From: JAJCYL01 sp965206015
GTDB lineage: Bacteria > Bacteroidota > Bacteroidia > Cytophagales > Cyclobacteriaceae
Length of the DNA stretch: 64,000 nt
Direction of reading: 5' to 3'
NCBI GenBank assembly: GCA_965206015.1
Contig: CBDBIW010000015.1
Coordinates: 496,001-560,000 of the forward strand
In this document: positions 32,093-42,169 of the stretch, piece by piece
Numbering within the stretch: position 1 is the first letter of the stretch
Layout of the letters: every line of letters begins with the position of its first letter
Position numbers and translations under genes: made by a program
Notes under the pieces: generated by a model
Told to the model about the DNA's origin: nothing
Seen by the model: the letters and a program-made list of their open reading frames with translations, nothing else
Databases searched by the model: none

Positions 32093-35000
32093 ATGAAGAA
32101 GTTTTTACTACTCAGTTTCATGTTAGTAAGCATGATGTCCTTCATATGGGCACAAGAGAAGTCCCTCTCCGGACAACTAGTTGGAGAAGACGGGTCAGGA
32201 TTGCCTGGCGTCAACGTAGTAGTTAAGTCAACTACTATTGGTACTATTACCGATTTTGACGGTAATTACAGGTTATCAGTACCTGAGGATGCAAGTACGT
32301 TAGTATTCACTTACATTGGTTTCGCTACCCAGGAGGTAGAGATCGGAGCCCGCTCGGTCATTGATGTGACCATGTCAGTGGATGTAACGGAACTGCAGGA
32401 AGTAGTTGTTACAGCACAGGGTATTCAGCGAAAGAAGGAGGCCCTTGGATTTGCTGTCAGTTCAATTGGTGCTGATGAAGTAGCCGATAAAACTGAAGGT
32501 GACGTTGTTCGCTCGATGCGAAGTAAAGCATCAGGTGTGCAGATCACCCAGCAGAGTGGCTTGTCTGGTTCAGGTACTAATGTGATTATCAGGGGTTATA
32601 CCTCCATCACAGGAGATAACCAGCCATTGTTCATTGTTGACGGAGTACCTTTCAATTCTGGTACAAACCTGTCACAAGGTAACCAAAATCCTGACAGAGC
32701 AGGTGACGAGTTTGTTGATGGTGCTAACAATGGTTCATCACGATTCCTTGACCTTGACCCAAACAACATCGAAGACATCAGTATCCTTAAAGGATTAGCA
32801 GCATCTACCCTTTATGGCCAGCAGGGTCGTAATGGTGTGATCCTGATCACTACTAAAGGTGGTGCTTCTGGTAACGTGAACAAGAAGATGGACATCACTA
32901 TCACTCAGTCGGTGTTTGCTAACAAGATAGCTTCGTTGGGAGACTACCAGAATGATTTCGGTAATGGTTTCAATGCGGTATTTGGCTGGTTCTTCAGTAA
33001 CTGGGGACCCGGGTTCTTCAAAGACGGTCTGGCTGGTTGGGGAGCAGATGCAGTAATTGATGGCCAGGGTAACTTAGAGCACCCTTATTCGCAGTGGACT
33101 AACCCTGCACTAAGAGCAGTCTTTCCAGAGTTTCAGGCGGGACAGCCGGGTAACACTTACCCATGGCAGTCTTACAAGCCCACAGAGAATTTCTATAAGA
33201 CTGGCGTAGTAAATACTACATCTGTGAACGTTCGTGGTCGAAGCGATGATGGCAAGAGTTCATTCAATGCCAATGCTGGTTTCCTTAATGACGAAGGATT
33301 CCTTCCAGGAAACGAGTTACAACGGATCAATTTTGGTATTGGTGGAAGAACCAAGCTTGCCAATAACTTCACGATCAATTCTACATTGAACCTGTCAAAG
33401 ACGGATTTTGTAGCTCCACCAATGGCAGCCAGTACTGGTAATGGTGCTTTTTTTGATAATATTGGTAATGCCGCCACCCCTATATCGTCAGCGGTTAATG
33501 GTCACGTACCCTTCACACCACGAAGTGTTGATTTAAATGGTCTTCCTTTCCAGAACCCGGTTACAGGGGGTAGTGTCTACTACAGAAATGGCAACGACAT
33601 CCAGAATCCTAACTGGACGGTAGCTAACGCCTTCAATGGTCAGGTGGTAAATCGTGTTTATGGTAACACTGGTGTTACTTACGATATCAATGACAATTTG
33701 AACGTTGCTTATAGAGTTGGTTACGACATCTTCACTGAAGACAATAGTGGTGGTCAGAACGTAGGCGGACTTGACGGATTTACAACTGGTGGCTACAGAA
33801 CATTCGCCAACACAAACACTATCTGGGACCATACTTTCACAGTGAATGGTGCCTACGATTTAAGTGAAGCTTCGCGTCTAAGCTTTAACGTTGGAGCAAC
33901 CAGTCGTCGTAACGAGTTAAAGCGACAAGGTGTAACCAGCCAGAACCAGTTAGTCTACGGAATATTCCGTCACTTTAATTTTACCGCACAGAGCCCTATC
34001 CAGTTCAGCACAGAGCAGAATATTGTAGGAATATTCGGTCAGGCAGAATTTGATTACAATGGTTATCTTTTTGTAACATTAGCCGGTCGTAACGATGCAG
34101 TTTCAAATTTCGCAAAAGACAACAGGTCACTGTTCTATCCTAGTATTAGTGCGGCCTTTATCCTGTCGGACCTTGTGCCGGAGATCACTAACAATGGTTT
34201 GATTGACTTTGTTAAGATCAGAACAGGATTTGGAACATCGGCAGGTTTTCGTGCCGGATTCCCCACTGCGTCTACTCTTGATTTGAATCCGAGAGAATTC
34301 ACCAGCGGGGGGGCGGTCATATCAACCAACACCACCGGAACACAACTGGGTAACCCTGCTTTGAAGCCCGAGCGTCAGGAAGAGATCGAAATTGGAGCAG
34401 AACTCAGAGGCTGGAACAACCGGGCTAGCATTGATGTTTCATGGTATAGAAGAGCATCTACTGACTTGATCGTTCAGCGCCCTCTTGACCCGTCCACTGG
34501 ATATTTAAATACTTTCACCAACATTGGTGAGGTAATCAACAAAGGCTTTGAGGCTGATCTTAATGTTGAGGTATTGTCTGTCAATGACCTTAGCTGGAAT
34601 GTTAGAGCTAATTTCACTACTACAACCAGTGAAGTGACTGAGCTTGGAGAAGGTGTTGACCAGATTAATATTGCTGGTTTTACCAACAGGGGTAACTTCG
34701 CCATTGAAGGTGAGCCTTTGGGCGTAATGTATGCGGCTACTTCTGCCCTTAGCGACAATGGTGCTTTAGAGATTGACAACACAGGTAGTGTAGAAGAGAG
34801 TGGAGAAAACAGTAAGATAGGTAATCCAATTCCTGATTTCACCTTGAACTTCAGTAACAATGTGAAGTACAAGAACTTCAACCTGAACTTTGTGTTCAAT
34901 CATGTTCAGGGTGGTGACATCTGGTCAGCAACTATATCTGCATTGCCAGGCAGAGGTGTCAGTTCAGATACAAGAGACAGGATAAAGACATTTATTATTC

Positions 35001-35380
35001 CTGGTGAGAGAAACCTAGGCACAACGGAGGCTCCACAGTGGGTAAAGAATGATGTGCAGATAGTTAACTCAACCTATTGGTTCAGTAACATATTATTCGG
35101 CCCTGATGAGTTGCAGGTAACAGATGGAACCGCTCTCCGTTTGCAGGAGGTTTCATTAAGTTATTCCCTGCCTAAGGTGCTCCTGGATAACACACCATTT
35201 GGTTCAGTAACCTTTACCGCCTCAGGCTTCAACTTGTGGTATGAGGCATTCAATGCACCGAAGGGCACCAATTTTGATCCTAATGCAGCAGGTTTGGGAG
35301 TAGGCAATGGCCAGGGCTTCGAGTACCTGAATGCACCAAGTTCAAGACGTTATGGTGGCACATTAAAGCTCACATTTTAG
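32093..35380 (+). CDS. SusC/RagA-type TonB-linked outer membrane transporter 1
   Basis: 1095 residues with signal peptide (MKKFLLLSFMLVSMMSFIWA, then QEK). Residues about 25-105 are the carboxypeptidase-regulatory-like domain (LSGQLVGEDGSGLPGVNVVV). A TonB-box region (LQEVVVTAQGIQRKKEALGF) and plug (IIRGYTSITGDNQPLFIVDG VPF ... LKGLAASTLYGQQGRNGVIL ITTKGG) follow, then the barrel. The C-terminus RRYGGTLKLTF is typical. SusC proteins form the outer membrane channel under a SusD lid and take up oligosaccharides or peptides. No glycoside hydrolase or sensor is nearby, so the substrate cannot be told. It is followed by its SusD after 22 bp. Confidence 0.95.
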   Translation: MKKFLLLSFMLVSMMSFIWAQEKSLSGQLVGEDGSGLPGVNVVVKSTTIGTITDFDGNYRLSVPEDASTLVFTYIGFATQEVEIGARSVIDVTMSVDVTELQEVVVTAQGIQRKKEALGFAVSSIGADEVADKTEGDVVRSMRSKASGVQITQQSGLSGSGTNVIIRGYTSITGDNQPLFIVDGVPFNSGTNLSQGNQNPDRAGDEFVDGANNGSSRFLDLDPNNIEDISILKGLAASTLYGQQGRNGVILITTKGGASGNVNKKMDITITQSVFANKIASLGDYQNDFGNGFNAVFGWFFSNWGPGFFKDGLAGWGADAVIDGQGNLEHPYSQWTNPALRAVFPEFQAGQPGNTYPWQSYKPTENFYKTGVVNTTSVNVRGRSDDGKSSFNANAGFLNDEGFLPGNELQRINFGIGGRTKLANNFTINSTLNLSKTDFVAPPMAASTGNGAFFDNIGNAATPISSAVNGHVPFTPRSVDLNGLPFQNPVTGGSVYYRNGNDIQNPNWTVANAFNGQVVNRVYGNTGVTYDINDNLNVAYRVGYDIFTEDNSGGQNVGGLDGFTTGGYRTFANTNTIWDHTFTVNGAYDLSEASRLSFNVGATSRRNELKRQGVTSQNQLVYGIFRHFNFTAQSPIQFSTEQNIVGIFGQAEFDYNGYLFVTLAGRNDAVSNFAKDNRSLFYPSISAAFILSDLVPEITNNGLIDFVKIRTGFGTSAGFRAGFPTASTLDLNPREFTSGGAVISTNTTGTQLGNPALKPERQEEIEIGAELRGWNNRASIDVSWYRRASTDLIVQRPLDPSTGYLNTFTNIGEVINKGFEADLNVEVLSVNDLSWNVRANFTTTTSEVTELGEGVDQINIAGFTNRGNFAIEGEPLGVMYAATSALSDNGALEIDNTGSVEESGENSKIGNPIPDFTLNFSNNVKYKNFNLNFVFNHVQGGDIWSATISALPGRGVSSDTRDRIKTFIIPGERNLGTTEAPQWVKNDVQIVNSTYWFSNILFGPDELQVTDGTALRLQEVSLSYSLPKVLLDNTPFGSVTFTASGFNLWYEAFNAPKGTNFDPNAAGLGVGNGQGFEYLNAPSSRRYGGTLKLTF

Positions 35381-35402
35381 AGAAAATTAAAGAGAAATAA
35401 TT

Positions 35403-37130
35403 ATGAAAAGGATATATATATTCCTACAGATGAGTTGTTTGGGGCTGCTGCTGTTATTCAGCAGTTGTGAGACAACAGATCTGGATATCACAGAAGACCC
35501 AAATGCATTGGGTACGGGACAGGCCAGTACTGACCTGTTCATCAACTCCATCCAGCGTGATTTCGGTAGATTGATAGCCGAGATAGAGGATGAAGCTTCA
35601 GAGGCGGCAAGGATTCTTCCATTTAATGATGGAACTTATCAGGGAGCTTTTGGAGGTTTTACTAATTTTGATACCCAGTGGCAAGATGCCTACCAGGGTA
35701 TTTTGCAGGACATCAGAGCGATGACTCCATTAGCGATAAACCCTGATGAAGATATTGACCAGGCTTATCATGTGGCTATGGCTCAGGTGATCGAAGCTTA
35801 TGTAATTACTGCATTAGTGGACTTATTCGGTGACATTCCTTACAGGGAAGCACTGGACGCCGAGAATAATCTCAATCCGGAAGCAACTCCCGGAGCTGAT
35901 ATCTATGCCGATGCAATGGCATTGTTAGATGCAGCAATCGTGAGTTTCAAGCGTGATAATATTGATTCAGAGCCTGTTGTAGATTTATTCTATGGTGGTA
36001 ACTGGAAGAACTGGGTCAAAGCTGCTAATTCTATCAAGTTGAAGTTGATTGTAACCACCCGATTAGCTGGTGGAAGCGCATCAGAATTCAACAGCATAAT
36101 CAGCAGTGGAGAGTACATCACTAAGAGTTCTGAAGATTTCCAGTTTCCATGGGGGAATTCAGTGAATAACCCTGACAGTCGTCACCCGCGATATACTATC
36201 TCATATACCCCATCAGGAGTAGCTTCTGGTTACATGTCCCTGTGGTTGATGGACTACATGTACAATGACAAGCGCAACAATGGTAATCCTCTTTTTGAAG
36301 GGGCAGATCCTCGCATGAGGTATTACTTCTATCGTCAGGCTGATGCAATATCTACTAACCCTAATGATATCATGTGTATCACTGAGGGGGATGCGCCAAA
36401 TGCCGGGGGTGACCCCATTTTCTGTTCTATCGCCAGTAACGGAGCTGGAGGAAATGGCGACCTTGACAGAGGTCCTGATATCGGCTATTGGGGCCGTGCG
36501 CATGGTAACAACCGTGGTGGACCTCCTGATACTCAGAGAAGAACTACTTATGGCGTTTATCCTGTAGGTGGTTTATTCGATGACAACAGTTTCAAGATTA
36601 TAGCGAGTGTCAGTTTAGGTGGCAGGGGAGCCGGCATCACCCCGATTATGTTAGCTTCATGGGTAGACTTTATGAGAGCGGAGATGGCCTTGGAGGGCGG
36701 TAATGCAGCTGCAGCTGGAGGTTTTGTAACAGCTGGTGCTGCCAAGTCCATTGCAAAGGTTCGCACATTTGGCAGCCTTGACCCAAGTGCTGATCTTTCG
36801 AAAGCACCTGAGGCAGGAGATGATGCTTTTTATGTTAAGGAGTTGGGTGAACTGTATGCAGGTTTACCCGATGATGACGCACGCATGGATATGATAGGTA
36901 ATGAGTGGTTTGTAGCGATGTTCGGCAATGGCCTTGATGCTTATAACTTCTACAGAAGGACAGGTCGTCCAAGTACCCTGCAACGTCATTTCTTGGGAAG
37001 CCAGGGTAATTTCTTCAGGTCGTTTCTATATCCTTCGTTTTATGTTGAGCGCAATTCAACACAAAGTCAGAAGGCTAATGTGGAAGAGCCGGTCTTCTGG
37101 GATCCAATGGTGACTTTATTAGCCAATTAA
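35403..37130 (+). CDS. SusD/RagB-like nutrient-binding lipoprotein 1
   Basis: 575 residues with a lipobox (LGLLLLFSSCETTDLDITED). The first part matches the SusD-like_2 group (DPNALGTGQASTDLFINSIQ ... AYVITALVDLFGDIPYREAL), and the C-terminal part carries LASWVDFMRAEMALEGGNAA and WFVAMFGNGLDAYNFYRRTG. As the partner of the SusC just upstream it should bind the substrate at the cell surface. The lipoprotein gene at 37151 follows after 20 bp, so three genes probably form one operon ending at the terminator near 38521. Confidence 0.93.
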   Translation: MKRIYIFLQMSCLGLLLLFSSCETTDLDITEDPNALGTGQASTDLFINSIQRDFGRLIAEIEDEASEAARILPFNDGTYQGAFGGFTNFDTQWQDAYQGILQDIRAMTPLAINPDEDIDQAYHVAMAQVIEAYVITALVDLFGDIPYREALDAENNLNPEATPGADIYADAMALLDAAIVSFKRDNIDSEPVVDLFYGGNWKNWVKAANSIKLKLIVTTRLAGGSASEFNSIISSGEYITKSSEDFQFPWGNSVNNPDSRHPRYTISYTPSGVASGYMSLWLMDYMYNDKRNNGNPLFEGADPRMRYYFYRQADAISTNPNDIMCITEGDAPNAGGDPIFCSIASNGAGGNGDLDRGPDIGYWGRAHGNNRGGPPDTQRRTTYGVYPVGGLFDDNSFKIIASVSLGGRGAGITPIMLASWVDFMRAEMALEGGNAAAAGGFVTAGAAKSIAKVRTFGSLDPSADLSKAPEAGDDAFYVKELGELYAGLPDDDARMDMIGNEWFVAMFGNGLDAYNFYRRTGRPSTLQRHFLGSQGNFFRSFLYPSFYVERNSTQSQKANVEEPVFWDPMVTLLAN

Positions 37131-37150
37131 TAGTTTTAAATTAGAACAAG

Positions 37151-38500
37151 ATGAAAAGATCAATAAATAATATATTACTGGGCGCAAGCATGTTGCTGGT
37201 AGTATCCTCATGTTCCCCGGATGAGTTGCCATTGGCAGGTGTCCTTGAGAACACCGAGTTTGGTATTGCCCTGCGCAGCATAGTTGAGACCAATGGTCTT
37301 GACTTGAGTGATTTGAGTTCGTCCTACACAAATCAGTTTGAGCTTGACGCAGTTGACGGCGGGTTCGAACCAGGCTCAATAAGAGTGCTGGTAGGATTTA
37401 GCGATGATGATGAGTCAAAAGAAAAAAAGAAATTGGCTGATGGCACCAGTGTACCGGTAGATCCTGCAAACTCAGCAGCACCCACTGTGTTCAGTACCTC
37501 CTTTGATGTAGACTCATTTAATGAGACAACAACTGTTACGACCCACGGATTGCCTGTGGGAACGTTTTCAGCGACATTAACCGAGTTGTTAAATCACCTG
37601 GGTCTTGTAGCTGGTGATTATGACCGAGGCGATGTGATAGACATAGAGTTCGAGATCATCGCTACAGACGGTACAGTCTTTAATAAGACCAATGTTGGGT
37701 CGAACGTAGCTGCAGCGGGGCGATTTTCTTTTTACAATTCGCCATTTGAATTCACCGCTATGATCGATGACCCAAAGAGAATTGTATTGTCGAAAGTAAG
37801 CCTGGCAGATTTTGGCCATAGTAGTTTGATAGAGGGGGATACTGACACCGTGTTATTTGATTTTGACGGCAAGACTATCGATGGCAAGGATTTTAAAGGC
37901 AATTTTGTTACTCTTCCCACTATTGCCAGAAAATCTGTAAAAGGTAATACAGATGATTCTTGGACAACTACGCTGATTCCATATATTCCTGTTCCTGTTG
38001 ATACCACCCGAAAGCATTTATTTTACTTTCTGTATACGGCTGGTGGAGCTCTTGCTGACACGATAAGCTTCATCATTTCGGGAGCAGAATCGACAGATGG
38101 CTTTCCAATGGATAGTGTAACCTTTAAGAACGCTTTCATAATCGACAATGATCCTCCCGGGATTAAATTGGGAGGAGCTGGAACTCGATTGACAAGTGAA
38201 ACCGGTGGTGAGATCAAAGCGATAACTGTCGACATTATCTTTACTGAAGAGGTTACTGGTAAAGTGACCTTTACAGTTGCTTCGCCAACGGGTCAATTCG
38301 ACTCACAGGATATTGTTGTAGGTATGAAAGGAGAAGCAAGTGAGACAGCAAGCTTTGAATTTCAGCCTTTATCAGGAGGTAAGGAATTGGCAAAAGGACC
38401 TGTAGACTTTACAGCTACTGCATCTGGTACAGACAATAAAGAAGGAATAGATGAAGCTGGAAAAGCTGTTGAAGGCACAATTCCCATCCGTGTTTTGTAA
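37151..38500 (+). CDS. Surface lipoprotein of unknown function in SusCD operon 1
   Basis: 449 residues with a lipobox (NNILLGASMLLVVSSCSPDE). The rest is strand-rich with several Ig-like segments, for example DNDPPGIKLGGAGTRLTSET and ITVDIIFTEEVTGKVTFTVA, the latter resembling the Ig-like repeats found in many Bacteroidota surface proteins. Many Sus operons end with such a non-conserved surface glycan-binding or accessory lipoprotein. The position makes that role likely, but no binding motif can be named. Confidence 0.75.
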   Translation: MKRSINNILLGASMLLVVSSCSPDELPLAGVLENTEFGIALRSIVETNGLDLSDLSSSYTNQFELDAVDGGFEPGSIRVLVGFSDDDESKEKKKLADGTSVPVDPANSAAPTVFSTSFDVDSFNETTTVTTHGLPVGTFSATLTELLNHLGLVAGDYDRGDVIDIEFEIIATDGTVFNKTNVGSNVAAAGRFSFYNSPFEFTAMIDDPKRIVLSKVSLADFGHSSLIEGDTDTVLFDFDGKTIDGKDFKGNFVTLPTIARKSVKGNTDDSWTTTLIPYIPVPVDTTRKHLFYFLYTAGGALADTISFIISGAESTDGFPMDSVTFKNAFIIDNDPPGIKLGGAGTRLTSETGGEIKAITVDIIFTEEVTGKVTFTVASPTGQFDSQDIVVGMKGEASETASFEFQPLSGGKELAKGPVDFTATASGTDNKEGIDEAGKAVEGTIPIRVL

Positions 38501-38520
38501 ATCAATTATTTTAAGAGTTG

Positions 38521-38552
38521 AAAAGGCCATCTCAAATTGAGATGGCCTTTTT
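38521..38552 (+). terminator. Intrinsic terminator after SusCD operon 1
   Basis: AAGGCCATCTCAA (38523-38535) and TTGAGATGGCCTT (38537-38549) form a 13-bp stem with an A before and a T-run after. It starts about 20 bp after the stop at 38500. Confidence 0.9.
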
Positions 38553-38716
38553 TAATAGGGCACTCTGGAAATCTATTCTAAAATATTTGCTTAGTAAATT
38601 GTAAACTCAGACAGGTTAGTAACCATTCATATATGATTTTCATGACTATAAGTCAGTAACGATTGTTTCTACTAACAATTGATTTTTAACTTGCAATCGC
38701 AAGATTTCCTTCAATC

Positions 38717-41700
38717 ATGCTTAAGCTATTTACTTCAGAATTCTTACTAATCACTTTTATTCTTTTCCTATCGGCATGTGCCAATAACAAAGATAAGGTT
38801 GGAGTTGAAGATAGCCGGCGAATATTTCAAAAAATTGAGACCAATAGAAGTGGGATAAGTTTTAGCAATGACATTACTGCAGATGTCAAAACCAAATTTA
38901 ACCTTTTCGACTACGATTATTTCTATAATGGAGCTGGTGTCGGTGTGGGTGATATAAACAATGATGGCCTGGTAGACATTTTCTTTTGTGGTAACCAGGT
39001 TCCCAATCGCCTATTCTTAAATACTGGCAACCTGGAATTTGAAGATATTACCGAAAGTGCTGGAGTCAACGCGAATAAGTACTGGTCAAGCGGAGTCACT
39101 TTTGCAGATGTTGACAATGATGGATATCTGGATATTTATGTTAGTCAGGGTGGCCCTCATGAGAAAGAGCAAAAGGGCAATATGTTGCTAATGAATAACG
39201 GTGATCTCACTTTCAGTGAGCAAGCTATGGCTCTTGGCTTAGCTGATAGATCGATAAGTACTCAGTCTGCATTTTTTGACTACGACAAGGATGGTGACCT
39301 CGATTGTATAGTAATGAACGAGAATCCACTCTATGGAATGGACCCAATCTCTTTTCACAGGATCTTAGTTGAAAATAGAGATCTGATTCACGAGAGCAGC
39401 AGTCACTTGTACAGAAATGACAATGGAATTTTTAAAGATGTTACATTAGAATCGGGTTTTTTAAGACCAACTTTTGGATTGGGCTTAGTAGTCAGTGATA
39501 TCAACGAAGATGGCTGGTTGGATGTATACATTTCGAATGATTATTACCTTCCAGACAATCTTTACATCAACAACGGGAAAGGTATATTTATCGATCAGGT
39601 TAAGGAATTAACCAATCAAATCTCATTTTATGGAATGGGGGCTGATATAGCTGATATAAACAATGACCTGGCTAAGGACATATTCGTCCTGGATATGGCT
39701 TCAAGCGATCACAAGAGGTCCAAAACCCTCATGGCATCGATGGATGTTGAAAATTTCTCATTGCTTGTGGATGGGTTGGGTTTCCAGAATCAATACATGT
39801 TTAATTCCCTGCAACTTAATGATGGGAAAAATAACTTTAGAAACGTTGCTCATTTTAGCAAAATGGCAAAAACTGATTGGAGTTGGGCTGTACTTATTGC
39901 CGATTATGATCATGATGAAACGAATGATATCTATATAACCAATGGCTATAGGAGGTATGCGCTGGATAATGACTTTAAACAACGAGTGCAAGAGACACAA
40001 GCAAAATTTAAAGGAAATGTGCCATTTAAGGTTAAAGAATCCCTTTATAATTCTATGCCTTCTGAAAAACTCTCCAATATTATGTATCGGAATAATGAGC
40101 ATATGGATTTTGAGGACATCTCAATGGAGTGGGGTTTGTTTGATCCGTCGTATTCAAATGGTGCAGCTATGGCGGATTTGGACGGGGATGGAGATTTGGA
40201 TCTGGTGGTAAATAATATGGACGATGAAGCTTCAATTTATAGAAATCTTTCTACGGATAAAGGTCATGGGAATTATTTACGCGTAGAAACTGTCAGCGAC
40301 CTCAGTGAGTCATTTGCTAAAGTTTATGTTAGCTATAGTGGCAAAAAACAATTGCAAGAAGTTAAGAGGGTGAGGGGATATCTGTCCGCAGTAGACAATA
40401 CAGTACATTTTGGTTTAGGTGAATCCAGTAAAGTAGACACTTTAAGAGTAGAATGGTTGTCTGGAGGTTATGAAGAATTTTACAATGTTGCCGCCAATCA
40501 AAAGCTGGTTGTTAAAGAGAAGGTGTCTAATTCAATCATACCGGGAGTGGGACTTCCAGAAGCTTCACATTTTTTTAACGAAGTAAAAACTAAGCTCGAC
40601 GTTCAACATGTTGAAAATCACTTCAACGATTTCGCACACGAAGTTCTTCTACCATATAAACAGTCAACTATTGGGCCATTGGTATCGGTGAGTGGTAGTG
40701 ATAGAATGAGTGATCAACTTGTTTTTATAGGTGGAGCCCTCGGCCAACCCTCATCTCTATACAAATTGTCTAAAGATGGATTTAAGAAAATTGACGTATC
40801 ATCATTTCAGGAAGATGGGCTCTTTGAAGATATGGGAGCGGTATTTTTTGATCTCGAAAATGACGGAGACCAGGACTTGTATGTAGTGAGCGGAGGAAAT
40901 GAGCATACACCTAACGCTATTGCATATCAAGACCGATTATATATCAATGATGGAAGAAATGGCTTTATAAGAGCTCAGGAAGATCTATTAAGACTATTTA
41001 GATACAGTGGCAAGTCAGTCAGTGCGATTGATTTCGACAATGACGGATTTGAGGATATTGTAGTAGGAAACAGGATTGTTCCACAAAGTTATCCAGTTCC
41101 GGCTCCGTCAATGCTTTACCGAAATAATGGCGGAACCCTGGAAGAAGTTACCGATAGTGTGATTCCTCAATTGTCATCTTTTGGAATTATAAACGAAGTG
41201 ATTAGTTCAGATTTTAACAATGATGGCTGGACGGATTTAATCGCCGTTGGAGAATGGACTAGAATTGGTTTTTTCAAAAATGAACAAGGAATATTTAAAG
41301 ATGTAGCGGATGAAATTGGTTTGTCGGGAGATAAAGGGTGGTGGTTTTCGGTAAAAGAAACGGATGTCAATGGGGATGGCCTGAAAGATTATGTGGTAGG
41401 GAATGTTGGGATGAATACTAAGTTTAAGGCCAGTATTGATAAACCTTTTAAGGTATTTGCAAGTGATTTTGATTCTACAGGTACACTTGATGTAGTTCTA
41501 AGTAATGAATATCAAGGTAAGTACGTGCCAGTGAGAGGACGTGAATGCTCTTCAGAACAAATGCCTTTCATAACTGCGAAATTCCCTACTTATAATGCCT
41601 TTGCAAATGCTTCAATGACGGATATTTTTGGAGATAAACTGGAGTCAGCCTATTCAGCAGAGGCCAATGATTTTAGTTCAGTTTTATTATTGAACCTGGG

Positions 41701-42037
41701 GAATGACCTATTTGAAAAAGTGAAGTTGCCCTGGCATGCTCAGCTTTTTCCCATTTTAAGTATTGTCAGTTGTGATATCAATGATGACGGATTTGAAGAT
41801 ATAGTCCTTGGTGGCAATATTTATGACACAGAAGTTGAGACACCACGAATGGATAGCAATTCTGGCCTTGTCCTTTTTTCAAATGGTAAAGACAATTATG
41901 AAGCTCGAACGTCTTTGAATGTTCAAGGTGATGTAAGATCAATGAAAATCAGTCAATCGGGAGATTCCAAATTTCTCATTGTGACCAGGAACAATGACAC
42001 ACCTATTGTTTATCGATTGAAAAACAATATATTGTAG
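38717..42037 (+). CDS. FG-GAP/VCBS-repeat lipoprotein with UnbV/ASPIC-like domain
   Basis: 1106 residues with a lipobox (LLITFILFLSACANNKDKVG). Many calcium-type FG-GAP loops are visible: VGVGDINNDGLVDIFFCGNQ, FADVDNDGYLDIYVSQGG, VVSDINEDGWLDVYISNDYY, MADLDGDGDLDLVVNNMDDE, FDLENDGDQDLYVVSGGN and others, forming two integrin-like propellers. About residues 510-600 lies an ASPIC/UnbV-type segment (KQLQEVKRVRGYLSAVDNTV HFGLGESSKVDTLRVEWLSG G). Such proteins are common beside SusC/SusD pairs in Bacteroidota and probably bind polymers at the surface. It is followed by SusC 2 after 132 bp. Confidence 0.88.
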   Translation: MLKLFTSEFLLITFILFLSACANNKDKVGVEDSRRIFQKIETNRSGISFSNDITADVKTKFNLFDYDYFYNGAGVGVGDINNDGLVDIFFCGNQVPNRLFLNTGNLEFEDITESAGVNANKYWSSGVTFADVDNDGYLDIYVSQGGPHEKEQKGNMLLMNNGDLTFSEQAMALGLADRSISTQSAFFDYDKDGDLDCIVMNENPLYGMDPISFHRILVENRDLIHESSSHLYRNDNGIFKDVTLESGFLRPTFGLGLVVSDINEDGWLDVYISNDYYLPDNLYINNGKGIFIDQVKELTNQISFYGMGADIADINNDLAKDIFVLDMASSDHKRSKTLMASMDVENFSLLVDGLGFQNQYMFNSLQLNDGKNNFRNVAHFSKMAKTDWSWAVLIADYDHDETNDIYITNGYRRYALDNDFKQRVQETQAKFKGNVPFKVKESLYNSMPSEKLSNIMYRNNEHMDFEDISMEWGLFDPSYSNGAAMADLDGDGDLDLVVNNMDDEASIYRNLSTDKGHGNYLRVETVSDLSESFAKVYVSYSGKKQLQEVKRVRGYLSAVDNTVHFGLGESSKVDTLRVEWLSGGYEEFYNVAANQKLVVKEKVSNSIIPGVGLPEASHFFNEVKTKLDVQHVENHFNDFAHEVLLPYKQSTIGPLVSVSGSDRMSDQLVFIGGALGQPSSLYKLSKDGFKKIDVSSFQEDGLFEDMGAVFFDLENDGDQDLYVVSGGNEHTPNAIAYQDRLYINDGRNGFIRAQEDLLRLFRYSGKSVSAIDFDNDGFEDIVVGNRIVPQSYPVPAPSMLYRNNGGTLEEVTDSVIPQLSSFGIINEVISSDFNNDGWTDLIAVGEWTRIGFFKNEQGIFKDVADEIGLSGDKGWWFSVKETDVNGDGLKDYVVGNVGMNTKFKASIDKPFKVFASDFDSTGTLDVVLSNEYQGKYVPVRGRECSSEQMPFITAKFPTYNAFANASMTDIFGDKLESAYSAEANDFSSVLLLNLGNDLFEKVKLPWHAQLFPILSIVSCDINDDGFEDIVLGGNIYDTEVETPRMDSNSGLVLFSNGKDNYEARTSLNVQGDVRSMKISQSGDSKFLIVTRNNDTPIVYRLKNNIL

Positions 42038-42141
42038 CTGATTTCCTTCCAGTACTCGGTTTAGGCAAACGCTGTTGTAATTTAGAATGTAAGAGACTTC
42101 ATTATCCCTGAATTTACCATCAAAAGTGTTGGGTTCAGATT

Positions 42142-42149
42142 TATATTTG
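42142..42149 (+). promoter_or_regulatory. Possible Bacteroidota -7 promoter element (TATATTTG)
   Basis: TATATTTG matches TAnnTTTG and lies 21 bp before the SusC 2 start. No good -33 TTTG was found at 19-21 bp upstream. A second, overlapping-type ATATTTG lies at 42159-42165. Confidence 0.3.
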
Positions 42150-42169
42150 ATTTAATAGATATTTGTATT